From assembly GCA_963621245.1 (NCBI GenBank), contig CAVFCW010000011.1, forward strand, positions 1-64,000: a DNA stretch of 64,000 nt, written 5' to 3'. Below are positions 54,874 to 63,063 of this stretch, piece after piece (position 1 is the stretch's first letter; every line of letters starts with the position of its first letter). The DNA is from SIG603 sp963621245 (GTDB lineage: Bacteria > Bacillota > Clostridia > Oscillospirales > Acutalibacteraceae). Under the pieces are notes generated by a model that did not search any database, had not been told where the DNA came from, and worked only from the letters and a program-made list of their open reading frames with translations. The translations under genes were made by a program, and so were the position numbers.

Positions 54874-55047
54874 ATGAGAAAGCTTGTAGTTGAAAAAACA
54901 GAAGGCACATATACCATTTGCGTGGACAAAGAGAAAAAGTACTTCGCAATCGAAACGAGCGAGATTCCCGAGGCTGTAAAAGCGGGGGATAAGCTCACAA
55001 TCTCCGATGACGGCATTATAACGGTCGAGAAAAAAGCAAACAAATAA
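54874..55047 (+). CDS. DUF3006 family small protein
   Basis: 57 residues. Beta-rich small protein starting MRKLVVEKTEGTYTICV, with ...ETSEIPEAVKAGDKLTI. Matches DUF3006, commonly found beside ComEC-like MBL genes, as here (3 nt after it). AAAGGA lies before the ATG. Function unknown; may partner the MBL protein. Confidence 0.78.
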   Translation: MRKLVVEKTEGTYTICVDKEKKYFAIETSEIPEAVKAGDKLTISDDGIITVEKKANK

Positions 55048-55061
55048 CAGAAAAACAAGAG

Positions 55062-55094
55062 AATTCGCCGAGTAAAAACTTGGCGAATTTTTTT
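55062..55094 (+). terminator. Terminator after the DUF3006 gene
   Basis: aattcgccgagt / acttggcgaatt stem (one G-U) with aaaa loop and TTTTTTT. Confidence 0.9.
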
Positions 55095-55133
55095 GTTCAA
55101 ATAAAATTGTGAACAATTTGTTAATTCTTAAAA

Positions 55134-55178
55134 TTTGACTTTGACTGACCTTGACAATTGATCAAAGATGAGTATAAT
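55134..55178 (+). promoter_or_regulatory. Promoter with CtsR box for the ctsR operon
   Basis: TTGACA (55151-55156), 16 bp, TATAAT (55173-55178). Overlapping the -35 are heptamers TTTGACT (55140-55146) and CTTGACA (55150-55156), 10 bp apart as in CtsR boxes read on the other strand, with another TTTGACT at 55134. Fits autoregulation. Confidence 0.68.
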
Positions 55179-55209
55179 AATAGTCAGTAAAAGACAAAGA
55201 GGTGATGAG

Positions 55210-55656
55210 ATGAGAATCAGTGATTCGGTAGCGGATTATATATTGAAACTGTTGGAGGATGACGGAACGGCAGAGATAAAAAGAAACGAACTTGCAAACC
55301 TAATGGGTTGCGTTCCGAGCCAGATTAATTATGTAATTACTTCAAGGTTTACGCCCGAACAGGGATATATCATCGAGAGCCGAAGAGGCGGAAAGGGCTA
55401 CATTCGAATAACCCAAAGGAGAATGACAAAAGCCGACAGAATAATGCACATAATCAATTCGGTAGGTCAGGAGCTTGATTCGGCTACTTGCAGAACGATG
55501 CTTGTGAATATGCAGCAATCGGGCGTTCTTGATGAGAATACAACAAAAATGATATCGGCGGCAACTGCCGACAATACACTTTTGTGCGTGCCTAAAGAAA
55601 TGAGAGACATGGTGAGGTGTTCGATATTCAAGAGCATGCTTCTTGTGGCAGAATAA
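55210..55656 (+). CDS. ctsR: Transcriptional repressor CtsR
   Basis: 148 residues. N-terminal winged HTH with ELANLMGCVPSQINYVI and the wing ESRRGGKGYIRI, containing the conserved RGGxG arginine-glycine turn that senses heat. Represses class III heat-shock genes (this operon and probably hsp20). ATG 55210 with AGAGGTG upstream is the standard CtsR start. Confidence 0.96.
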   Translation: MRISDSVADYILKLLEDDGTAEIKRNELANLMGCVPSQINYVITSRFTPEQGYIIESRRGGKGYIRITQRRMTKADRIMHIINSVGQELDSATCRTMLVNMQQSGVLDENTTKMISAATADNTLLCVPKEMRDMVRCSIFKSMLLVAE

Positions 55657-55666
55657 GGAGATTTTT

Positions 55667-56170
55667 ATGATATGTGACAGATGCAAGGTTAAGAATGCTA
55701 CCACGCGAATTAAGAAAGTAATTAACGGCAAATATGCCGAGTATAACCTTTGCAGTGAATGTGCAAAGGAACTCGGAGTGAAGGGGATTTTCCCAATGTT
55801 TGACTTTAACGATTTGCTTTCCGGTATTCTTGAGCCCGATAAGGCGGTTATATCCAACAAGGTTTGTCCATCTTGCGGATCAAGCTTCGAGGATATTTCA
55901 AAGCACGGACAGGTCGGATGTGCGGAGTGCTACAAAACCTTTTATGATAAGCTGATACCGGTTATTCAGAGAATTCACGGTACAACGCATCACAAAGGTA
56001 AAAGCCCGCTTCAAAAGACAGTGGCTTTATCCGTGACGGAGGAGTCGCCGAGCAAGGCACTTGTAATTCAGAAGAAAAAAGAAGAATTGTCTCTTGCAAT
56101 TCAGGATCAGAGATTTGAAGAGGCGGCAAAGCTGAGAGACGAGATAAAGGAGCTTGAAGTCGATGAGTAA
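55667..56170 (+). CDS. mcsA: McsA, activator of the arginine kinase McsB
   Basis: 167 residues. Zinc-binding cysteine pairs CDRC, CSEC, CPSC and CAEC in two groups, and a C-terminal UVR motif (AIQDQRFEEAAKLRDEIKEL). Activates McsB and ClpC. AAGGAG overlaps the end of ctsR. The mcsB start lies inside its last codons. Confidence 0.93.
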   Translation: MICDRCKVKNATTRIKKVINGKYAEYNLCSECAKELGVKGIFPMFDFNDLLSGILEPDKAVISNKVCPSCGSSFEDISKHGQVGCAECYKTFYDKLIPVIQRIHGTTHHKGKSPLQKTVALSVTEESPSKALVIQKKKEELSLAIQDQRFEEAAKLRDEIKELEVDE

Positions 56171-57173
56171 TATTTGGTATGAATCGAGCGGAAAAGACAG
56201 CGATGTTGTAATAAGCACAAGAATCCGTCTTGCGAGGAATCTCAGCAATTACCCGTTTCCGATAAGAATGAATGCAAAATTAAAGAACGAGGTTGTTAAT
56301 CTTGTATTTGACGCTCTTAAGCACACGAGTGATTCGGCACTGAGCCATTTGAGGTTTTGCAGACTGGATGAAATAAGCCGCGAGGAACTCTTGACGCTTG
56401 TTGATAACCGTGTGATAAGCCCTGAAATGATATCTTATGATATTCAGGGAAAGGCGGTGGTTTTTGATGAAAACTACAATATTTCCGTGATGATAAACGA
56501 AGAAGATCACATAAGAATTCAGACAATACGAGAGGGTGAGGCTTTAAAAGAAACATATGAGCTTGCCGACAAGATAGATAATCTTTTGTCGGAGCAGCTT
56601 GAAATAGCATTTGACGAACAGCTCGGATATTTGACCCAGTGCCCGACTAACCTTGGAACGGGAATGAGATGTTCATTAATGCTTCATTTGCCCGCACTCA
56701 TGGAGACGGGAGAAATAACGAGAATAACCGCCAATCTCTCAAAACTCGGCATAACCGTAAGGGGAAGCCACGGAGAGGGAAGTAAGGTTGAAGGCGCATA
56801 CTTCCAGATTTCGAATCAGATTTCATTGGGACTGAGCGAATCGGAAGCGATAGAAAATTTATCTGCACTTTCGGCGCAGATAATCGAAAAAGAGAGAAAT
56901 TGCAGAAAAGGACTCATGGACAATATTTCGTTTGAAGATAAGGTTTTCAGAGCCTTGGGAACACTGAAGTTCGCAAGACAACTTAGCTACAACGAATTTA
57001 TTGATAAAATTTCATATGTCAGACTTGCGGTCGCAGTAGGTAAAATAAGCGGAGTGGAGCTTAAGGATATAGATTTTCTTATGTCTCACGTTAAGCTTTA
57101 TGATACCGACAGAGATCAGGGCTTGGCTATGAGAGCCGATATGGTTCGAAAAGGACTTGAAGCGGCTAAGTAA
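56163..57173 (+). CDS. mcsB: Protein arginine kinase McsB
   Basis: 336 residues. Guanido-kinase catalytic core: VVISTRIRLARNLSNYPFP, CPTNLGTGMRCSLMLHLP and VRGSHGEGSKVEGAYFQISN. Phosphorylates arginines, marking proteins for ClpCP and inactivating CtsR. ATG 56163 overlaps the mcsA stop. Confidence 0.95.
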   Translation: MSNIWYESSGKDSDVVISTRIRLARNLSNYPFPIRMNAKLKNEVVNLVFDALKHTSDSALSHLRFCRLDEISREELLTLVDNRVISPEMISYDIQGKAVVFDENYNISVMINEEDHIRIQTIREGEALKETYELADKIDNLLSEQLEIAFDEQLGYLTQCPTNLGTGMRCSLMLHLPALMETGEITRITANLSKLGITVRGSHGEGSKVEGAYFQISNQISLGLSESEAIENLSALSAQIIEKERNCRKGLMDNISFEDKVFRALGTLKFARQLSYNEFIDKISYVRLAVAVGKISGVELKDIDFLMSHVKLYDTDRDQGLAMRADMVRKGLEAAK

Positions 57174-57197
57174 AAGACCTAAAGGAGGTTTTGAAAA

Positions 57198-59654
57198 ATG
57201 TATGTATTTAACGGATTTACGGAAAAGGCAAACAAGGCTTTAAACCTGGCTATAAGTTCGGCTCAGGATTTGGGCCACAATTACGTAGGAACCGAGCACA
57301 TTTTGCTCGGATTGGTTAAGGAAGGCAGCGGCACGGCGGCTAAGGTTCTTTCGGAGTTTGGAGTAAACGCTCAAAACCTCGAAAATGTAATCAAAGAGAA
57401 AATCGGCACGGGACTTACAAGCAGTCTTTCGATTAACTCTTTCACACCGAGATCAAAGAGAGTTATTCAGCTTTCTAAAATGATTTCGGCTAAGCTTGGC
57501 AACCGTTACATCGGCACGGAGCATATTTTGCTCGCTATCTTAAATGACGGTGACAGCTATGCCATCAGATTCCTTGTGAATGAGCTCGGTGTCGACAGAA
57601 AACCGCTCGAGGACAGAATTGCTTCCGAGTTTAACGGCGGTCGTCCTGTACAGAGCGAAGACGGTTCTTATGATTCCGAGGACGAGGAAAAATCCGGCTC
57701 CGCAATTCAAAAGTTCGGCAGAGATTTGACCAAGGAAGCCGCTCAGGGCAAGATTGACCCTGTTATCGGCAGAAAGGAAGAAATCGACCGAGTAATTCAG
57801 ATTCTTTCACGTAGAACAAAGAACAACCCTGTTCTTATCGGTGAACCCGGTGTAGGTAAAACAGCAGTTGCCGAGGGATTGGCTCTTAAAATCAACGAAG
57901 GCAATGTGCCTGAGCTTTTGAAGAACAAGAAGCTTGTGTCTTTGGATCTCACGGGTATGATTGCCGGCGCAAAGTACAGAGGTGATTTTGAGGAGAGAAT
58001 CAAGAGTGTTATCGATGAAGTAAAGAAAGACGGCAACATCATTCTCTTTATCGATGAGCTCCACACGATTGTCGGCGCAGGTTCGGCAGAGGGTTCGGCG
58101 GACGCCGCAAATATCCTGAAGCCGAGTCTTGCAAAGGGTGAATTCCAGGTTATCGGTGCAACCACAATCAACGAGTACAGAAAGTATATCGAGAAAGACG
58201 CCGCGCTTGAAAGAAGATTCCAGCCGGTTACTGTCGGTGAGCCGACAGAAGAAGAGACCATTCAGATTCTTCACGGCTTGAAGGACAGATACGAGGCTCA
58301 TCATAAAGTTACAATTACCGATGAAGCTATCGAGAGTGCTGTTAAGCTTTCTTCAAGATATATCAACGACAGATTCTTGCCTGATAAAGCGATCGACCTT
58401 ATCGATGAGGCTTGCTCGAGGGTTAAGTTAAGAACCTTTACCGCACCTGACGATTTGAAAGAGCTTGAAGCAAAGGTCAAGAAGACCGAAGCCGAAAAAC
58501 AGGCAGCTATTGACATTCAGGACTTTGAGTCGGCTGCAAAGCTGAGAGATAAGCAGAACGAACTCCAAAAGGAGCTTGATTCAAAGAAAAATGCTTGGTC
58601 GGATACCACCGAGAGAAAGAACTCCACGGTTGTGGCTGAGGATATTTCGCAGATTGTCTCAATGTGGACAGGTGTCCCTGTTGTGCAGTTGAACGAGGAA
58701 GAGAGCGACAGACTTCTCAAACTTGAATCCATACTTCACGCACGTGTTATCGGTCAGGACGAGGCTGTATCGGCTGTTTCAAGAGCAATCAGACGTGGCA
58801 GAGTCGGACTTAAGGATAAAAACAGACCTATCGGTTCGTTCATCTTCTTAGGCCCCACGGGCGTAGGTAAGACAGAGCTTTGCAAGGCTTTGGCAGAGGC
58901 TATGTTTGGCGACGAGAAAGCTATGATACGTTTCGATATGTCGGAGTACATGGAGAAACACACCGTTTCAAGACTTGTCGGTTCGCCTCCGGGATATGTC
59001 GGATATGACGAGGGCGGTCAGTTGACCGAGGCAGTCAGAAAGAGACCGTATTCGCTCATTCTTTTCGATGAGATTGAAAAGGCTCACCCCGATGTGTTCA
59101 ATATTCTTCTTCAGATCCTCGACGACGGACGTCTTACGGATTCTCAGGGCAAGACAGTCGACTTCAAGAACACGATAATCATCATGACTTCTAACGTCGG
59201 TGCAAGACTTATTACCGAGAAGCAAATGCCTCAGCTTGGCTTCAAGGACGAGACGGGCGAAGCTGCCGAAGAGGACTTCGAGAAGACGAAGGAATTGGTT
59301 ATGGGCGAGCTCAAGAAGCTCTTCAGACCGGAGTTCCTCAACAGAATTGATGACACCATCGTATTCCATAAGCTCAATAAGGATGAGATTAAGCTGATCG
59401 CAAAGAACATGCTTGTCGGCTTGACTGAAAAGCTTAAGGAAATGGAAATCACCATGGACTTTGACGATACCGCAGTTACCGCAATAAGTGACGCAGGATT
59501 TGATGATGTCTACGGTGCAAGACCGCTCAGACGTGCTATTCAGAATAAACTGGAGGATAAAATCTCCGAGGGCATTCTTGAGGGCAACATCAAGAAGGGC
59601 AACAGCTACGTTTGCAAATATGCTGACGGCGAATATGCCTTTGACGTCAAATAA
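57198..59654 (+). CDS. clpC: ATP-dependent Clp protease ATPase ClpC
   Basis: 818 residues. Two N-terminal Clp repeats (~1-145), AAA+ D1 with GEPGVGKTA near 215, a UVR/middle domain near 425-450 (QDFESAAKLRDKQNEL), and D2 with GPTGVGKTE near 552. Unfolds phosphoarginine-tagged substrates for ClpP. AAGGAGG precedes the ATG. Last gene of the operon. Confidence 0.97.
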   Translation: MYVFNGFTEKANKALNLAISSAQDLGHNYVGTEHILLGLVKEGSGTAAKVLSEFGVNAQNLENVIKEKIGTGLTSSLSINSFTPRSKRVIQLSKMISAKLGNRYIGTEHILLAILNDGDSYAIRFLVNELGVDRKPLEDRIASEFNGGRPVQSEDGSYDSEDEEKSGSAIQKFGRDLTKEAAQGKIDPVIGRKEEIDRVIQILSRRTKNNPVLIGEPGVGKTAVAEGLALKINEGNVPELLKNKKLVSLDLTGMIAGAKYRGDFEERIKSVIDEVKKDGNIILFIDELHTIVGAGSAEGSADAANILKPSLAKGEFQVIGATTINEYRKYIEKDAALERRFQPVTVGEPTEEETIQILHGLKDRYEAHHKVTITDEAIESAVKLSSRYINDRFLPDKAIDLIDEACSRVKLRTFTAPDDLKELEAKVKKTEAEKQAAIDIQDFESAAKLRDKQNELQKELDSKKNAWSDTTERKNSTVVAEDISQIVSMWTGVPVVQLNEEESDRLLKLESILHARVIGQDEAVSAVSRAIRRGRVGLKDKNRPIGSFIFLGPTGVGKTELCKALAEAMFGDEKAMIRFDMSEYMEKHTVSRLVGSPPGYVGYDEGGQLTEAVRKRPYSLILFDEIEKAHPDVFNILLQILDDGRLTDSQGKTVDFKNTIIIMTSNVGARLITEKQMPQLGFKDETGEAAEEDFEKTKELVMGELKKLFRPEFLNRIDDTIVFHKLNKDEIKLIAKNMLVGLTEKLKEMEITMDFDDTAVTAISDAGFDDVYGARPLRRAIQNKLEDKISEGILEGNIKKGNSYVCKYADGEYAFDVK

Positions 59655-59666
59655 ATAAGAGTTAAG

Positions 59667-59714
59667 ATACCTCATAAGCGGCGGCTTAAAAACCCCGTTT
59701 ATGGGGTATTTTTT
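59667..59714 (+). terminator. Terminator after clpC
   Basis: 15-bp stem atacctcataagcgg / ccgtttatggggtat (with G-U pairs) then TTTTTT. Confidence 0.88.
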
Positions 59715-59774
59715 GTTGCACAGAGCACTTGAATGTGATATTCTTTCCTTGCAAATACATAAGGAGTGGAAAAT

Positions 59775-62042
59775 ATGGAAATATATAAGGACATTTCGCG
59801 TTCTTCGAAAGAGAGGGCGCTCGATTTGACAAAAAGGCTCAACTTAAGAGAGAAGGTCGGCCAGCTTAATCAGCACCTTTACGGCTTTCAAAGCTACACA
59901 CGAAACGGCGATGAGATTGAGATTGCCAAGAGTTTTAAAGAAGAAACCGAAAAATGGGGCGGCATAGGCGTGCTTTACGGACTTTACAGAGCAGATCCGT
60001 GGGCTGATAGAAACTATGATAGCGGTTTATCGGGCAAACTTGCGGTAAAGGCATATAACAAGCTTCAAAAATATGTGATTGAACATTCACACTTTGGAAT
60101 ACCTATGCTTATGAGCAGTGAATGCCCCCACGGTCATCAGGCTTTGGACGGTTATCTTCTTCCCGTGAACCTTGCTTTTGGCGCAAGCTTTAATCCCGAC
60201 TTGGCAGAGGAAGGATTCTCCGTTGTCGGAAAACAGCTTAAAGAAATGGGCGTTGATTTTGCACTCGCTTCTATGCTCGATGTTCTTCGTGATCCACGCT
60301 GGGGCAGAAGTGAAGAGTGCTTTGGCGAAGATCCTTATCTTTGCTCGCAATTTGCGGCGGCGGTGACGAAAGGGCTTTTAAAGTCGGGATTGGAGACTGT
60401 TTCCAAGCACTTTTGCGCTCAGGGAGAGACAACCGGCGGAGTCAACGCAAGTGCCGCAAGAATAGGTGAAAGAGAGTTGAGGGAGATTCATCTTCCGCCG
60501 GTCAAATCGGCAGTTCAGGCAGGCACAGCGGGAATAATGTCGGCGTACAACGAGATTGACGGCGTTCCATGTCACGCAAACGAATGGCTTTTGAGAGATG
60601 TCCTCAGAGAAGAGATGGGCTTTGACGGCGTGATTATGGCGGACGGAGTTGCGATTGACCGATTGGATGTTCTCACGGACGGAGATTTTGCGAAAAATGC
60701 CGCTCTTGCGCTTAATGCGGGAGTGGAGATAAGCTTGTGGGATAAGAGTTTCACGATGCTTGAAGAGGCCGTTAACCGTGGATTGGTTTCGGAGAATATT
60801 CTTGATGAAGCCGTGACAAAGGTTCTTGAGATTAAGTTTAAACGAGGACTTTTTGAAAATCCGTATCTCGAAGAAAAAGATCTCACGGATTTTAACGATT
60901 ACGAAAAATATCCGCAGAGTCTCGAGGCGGCAAGGCAGTCGGCTGTTTTGCTTAAAAATGACGGCGTTTTGCCGATTGACAGAAACAAGTCTGTTAATAT
61001 AGCCGTTATCGGCCCAAACGCAGATGAAATTTACCGACAGCTTGGGGATTACACTCCGCCGCTTCGTGAAGGTTTAGGAACAACTGTTTTGGACGGTATC
61101 CGTGAAGAATTTCCTAATGCCAAAATCAATTACTGTGCCGGCTGTGATATTTGCGGTGATGATGTTTCTTTGATAGACGATGCGAAAACACTTGCCGAGA
61201 AAAGCGATATCGTGATTCTCGTGCTCGGCGGTTCTTCAAGCAGATTTTCCGGAGCAAACTTTGATACAAACGGTGCCGCAATACTTACTGGGCCTTTGCA
61301 AATGGATTGCGGAGAGGGAGTGGATACTTCCGATTTGCGTCTTCCGGGAGTGCAAAACAAACTTGCCGAAGCAGTGTTCTCTGCAAATAAACCTGTTGTT
61401 TCCGTGATAATCTCAGGCAGACCATACGCCGTGCCAAAAATTGCCGAAAAGAGCAATGCGCTTTTGTGGTCGTTCTACCCGGGCACGTGGGGCGGAAAAG
61501 CGGTAGCGGAGATAATTGACGGAAAGATTAATCCGAGCGGTTGCTTGCCCGTTTCGGTTCCGAGGTCATCGGCGCAGTTGCCTGTATATTACAACGCAAA
61601 AGATTCTTACGAGAAAATGCATTACAGAGATTACGAGAGCACTCCGCTTTTTGGTTTCGGATATGGCTTGCATTACACCGAATTTGAGATAAATGCAGAG
61701 CAAAGAGCAAGCACGCTTACGGCAAAAGAAATTGAAAGCGGTCAAAATCTTGAGCTTAAATGTAATGTTAAGAATATCGGTGACCGTGACGGCTATGCAG
61801 TTCTACAGCTTTATATTCACGCTTTGAACGGCAGTGTTGTAAGGCGGTGCAAGGAACTGAAGGCTTTCGATAAAGTCTTTGTTAAAGCGGGCGAGAGCAA
61901 GACGGGTTCGCTTACTCTTGACCGAGAGTCACTCGGCGTTTGGAACAGGAAAATGAAATTTGCCGTAGAAAAAAGCGACGTGGAATTGATTCTTGAGGAG
62001 AGCGGAAAAGAAATTTACAGAGGAAAACTGAATATCTCATGA
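59775..62042 (+). CDS. Glycoside hydrolase family 3 (beta-glucosidase-like)
   Basis: About 755 residues. GH3 N-terminal barrel with DVLRDPRWGRSEECFGEDP and KHFCAQGETTGGVN, nucleophile Asp in VIMADGVAI, the alpha/beta domain with VLLKNDGVLPID, and a C-terminal fibronectin-III-like domain. No signal peptide, so intracellular on imported oligosaccharides. ATG 59775 chosen over GTG 59766; AAGGAG is 8 nt upstream. Followed by a terminator, then PAP2 and a sugar symporter. Confidence 0.93.
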   Translation: MEIYKDISRSSKERALDLTKRLNLREKVGQLNQHLYGFQSYTRNGDEIEIAKSFKEETEKWGGIGVLYGLYRADPWADRNYDSGLSGKLAVKAYNKLQKYVIEHSHFGIPMLMSSECPHGHQALDGYLLPVNLAFGASFNPDLAEEGFSVVGKQLKEMGVDFALASMLDVLRDPRWGRSEECFGEDPYLCSQFAAAVTKGLLKSGLETVSKHFCAQGETTGGVNASAARIGERELREIHLPPVKSAVQAGTAGIMSAYNEIDGVPCHANEWLLRDVLREEMGFDGVIMADGVAIDRLDVLTDGDFAKNAALALNAGVEISLWDKSFTMLEEAVNRGLVSENILDEAVTKVLEIKFKRGLFENPYLEEKDLTDFNDYEKYPQSLEAARQSAVLLKNDGVLPIDRNKSVNIAVIGPNADEIYRQLGDYTPPLREGLGTTVLDGIREEFPNAKINYCAGCDICGDDVSLIDDAKTLAEKSDIVILVLGGSSSRFSGANFDTNGAAILTGPLQMDCGEGVDTSDLRLPGVQNKLAEAVFSANKPVVSVIISGRPYAVPKIAEKSNALLWSFYPGTWGGKAVAEIIDGKINPSGCLPVSVPRSSAQLPVYYNAKDSYEKMHYRDYESTPLFGFGYGLHYTEFEINAEQRASTLTAKEIESGQNLELKCNVKNIGDRDGYAVLQLYIHALNGSVVRRCKELKAFDKVFVKAGESKTGSLTLDRESLGVWNRKMKFAVEKSDVELILEESGKEIYRGKLNIS

Positions 62043-62046
62043 TGTT

Positions 62047-62079
62047 ATGCCCTTGCGGATTTGTCGTAGGGGCATTTTT
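62047..62079 (+). terminator. Terminator after the GH3 gene
   Basis: ATGCCCTTGCG / CGTAGGGGCAT stem (two G-U) then TTTTT. Confidence 0.85.
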
Positions 62080-62110
62080 GTTCAATAATAAATTGTTTAC
62101 ATTACTTTTG

Positions 62111-62139
62111 TTGACATTTATCGATTAAAAAGGTACTAT
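62111..62139 (+). promoter_or_regulatory. Promoter of the PAP2 gene
   Basis: TTGACA (62111-62116), 17 bp, TACTAT (62134-62139). Confidence 0.6.
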
Positions 62140-62206
62140 ATTATTATAAAGTTTGATTATATGGTGAGATATGGATTTTTAAAGTTAATGTAAAGAGGGA
62201 AACGAT

Positions 62207-62746
62207 ATGCTTAAACACATTCAGCATTTCGATTGGACGATAATGCGATGGATTCAGAAGAATATTAAGTGTGACGCACTTGATTTTCTTATGCCTAAAC
62301 TTACAAAACTCGGAAACGGCGGAGTAGTCTGGCTTTTTTCGACTGTTTTGATGCTTATGTCTAAAAACTACCAGAGGTACGGCGTTGCAATGCTTGTCGG
62401 TTTGGCTTCGGGTGTTTTGACAGGCAATATTCTTCTAAAAAATATTGTGGCGAGACACCGCCCTTGTTGGCTTGAGGACGCCATATTGCTGATAAGAAAT
62501 CCCAAGGATTATTCTTTTCCTTCATGTCATACACTCTCATCGGTGATAGCCGCCGTAGTGTTGACTGCCGCAAACTGGCACTTCGCTTTTTGGGCAATAC
62601 CCATTGCCGCTATTATCGCGTTTTCAAGGCTTTATCTTTTCGTCCACTTTCCGTCTGACGTGTTGGCTTCTGTTATTTTGGGTTTTATACTCGGTCATCT
62701 CGGACTTTGGATAGTTTTGGGATTATATTTCGGCAGTGCCGCTTGA
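62207..62746 (+). CDS. PAP2-family membrane phosphatase
   Basis: 179 residues with about five membrane helices. The three PAP2 signatures are visible: KNIVARHRPCW, SFPSCHTLSS and SRLYLFVHFPSDV. Could be an undecaprenyl-diphosphatase (BcrC-like) or a phosphatidate phosphatase. Carries its own promoter and terminator. Confidence 0.9.
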   Translation: MLKHIQHFDWTIMRWIQKNIKCDALDFLMPKLTKLGNGGVVWLFSTVLMLMSKNYQRYGVAMLVGLASGVLTGNILLKNIVARHRPCWLEDAILLIRNPKDYSFPSCHTLSSVIAAVVLTAANWHFAFWAIPIAAIIAFSRLYLFVHFPSDVLASVILGFILGHLGLWIVLGLYFGSAA

Positions 62747-63063
62747 TTTGAATTTTACGCCGTGATAGTTTTTGCTTATCACGGCATTTTTATGCCTTAA
62801 ATTATGAGAATAAGGATAATTTTCTACAAGAAAAATCAAATATTGAGATTAAAAATTGACAAAGTGCAACAGGTGAACATCATCTGTTGCGCTTTTTTCG
62901 TTTCTCGGATCACTTCTTGCAACACTCGCTGAAATAAATGAAAACCGTGTAAGGAAAAGCAAACGTATTTCGGTTAAAATAAAGACACATTAAGAAAAGC
63001 TTTTCCTCCTTAGCAAACCGGAAAACGCTGAGGAAACATTATTAATTTGCAAAGGTGAAGGAT
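62747..63063. other. Intergenic stretch with two terminators before the symporter gene
   Basis: 317 bp without a gene. The PAP2 terminator is at 62759-62790 (gccgtgata / tatcacggc plus T-run). A second hairpin at 62861-62898 (aaagtgcaacag / ctgttgcgcttt with one G-U, then T-run) has no visible gene in front of it. Near the symporter start, ccttagc / gctgagg (63008-63036) can pair in the leader. Confidence 0.65.
62861..62898 (+). terminator. Orphan terminator-like hairpin
   Basis: 12-bp stem with one G-U and a run of T at 62893-62898, about 70 bp after the PAP2 terminator. Confidence 0.65.
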
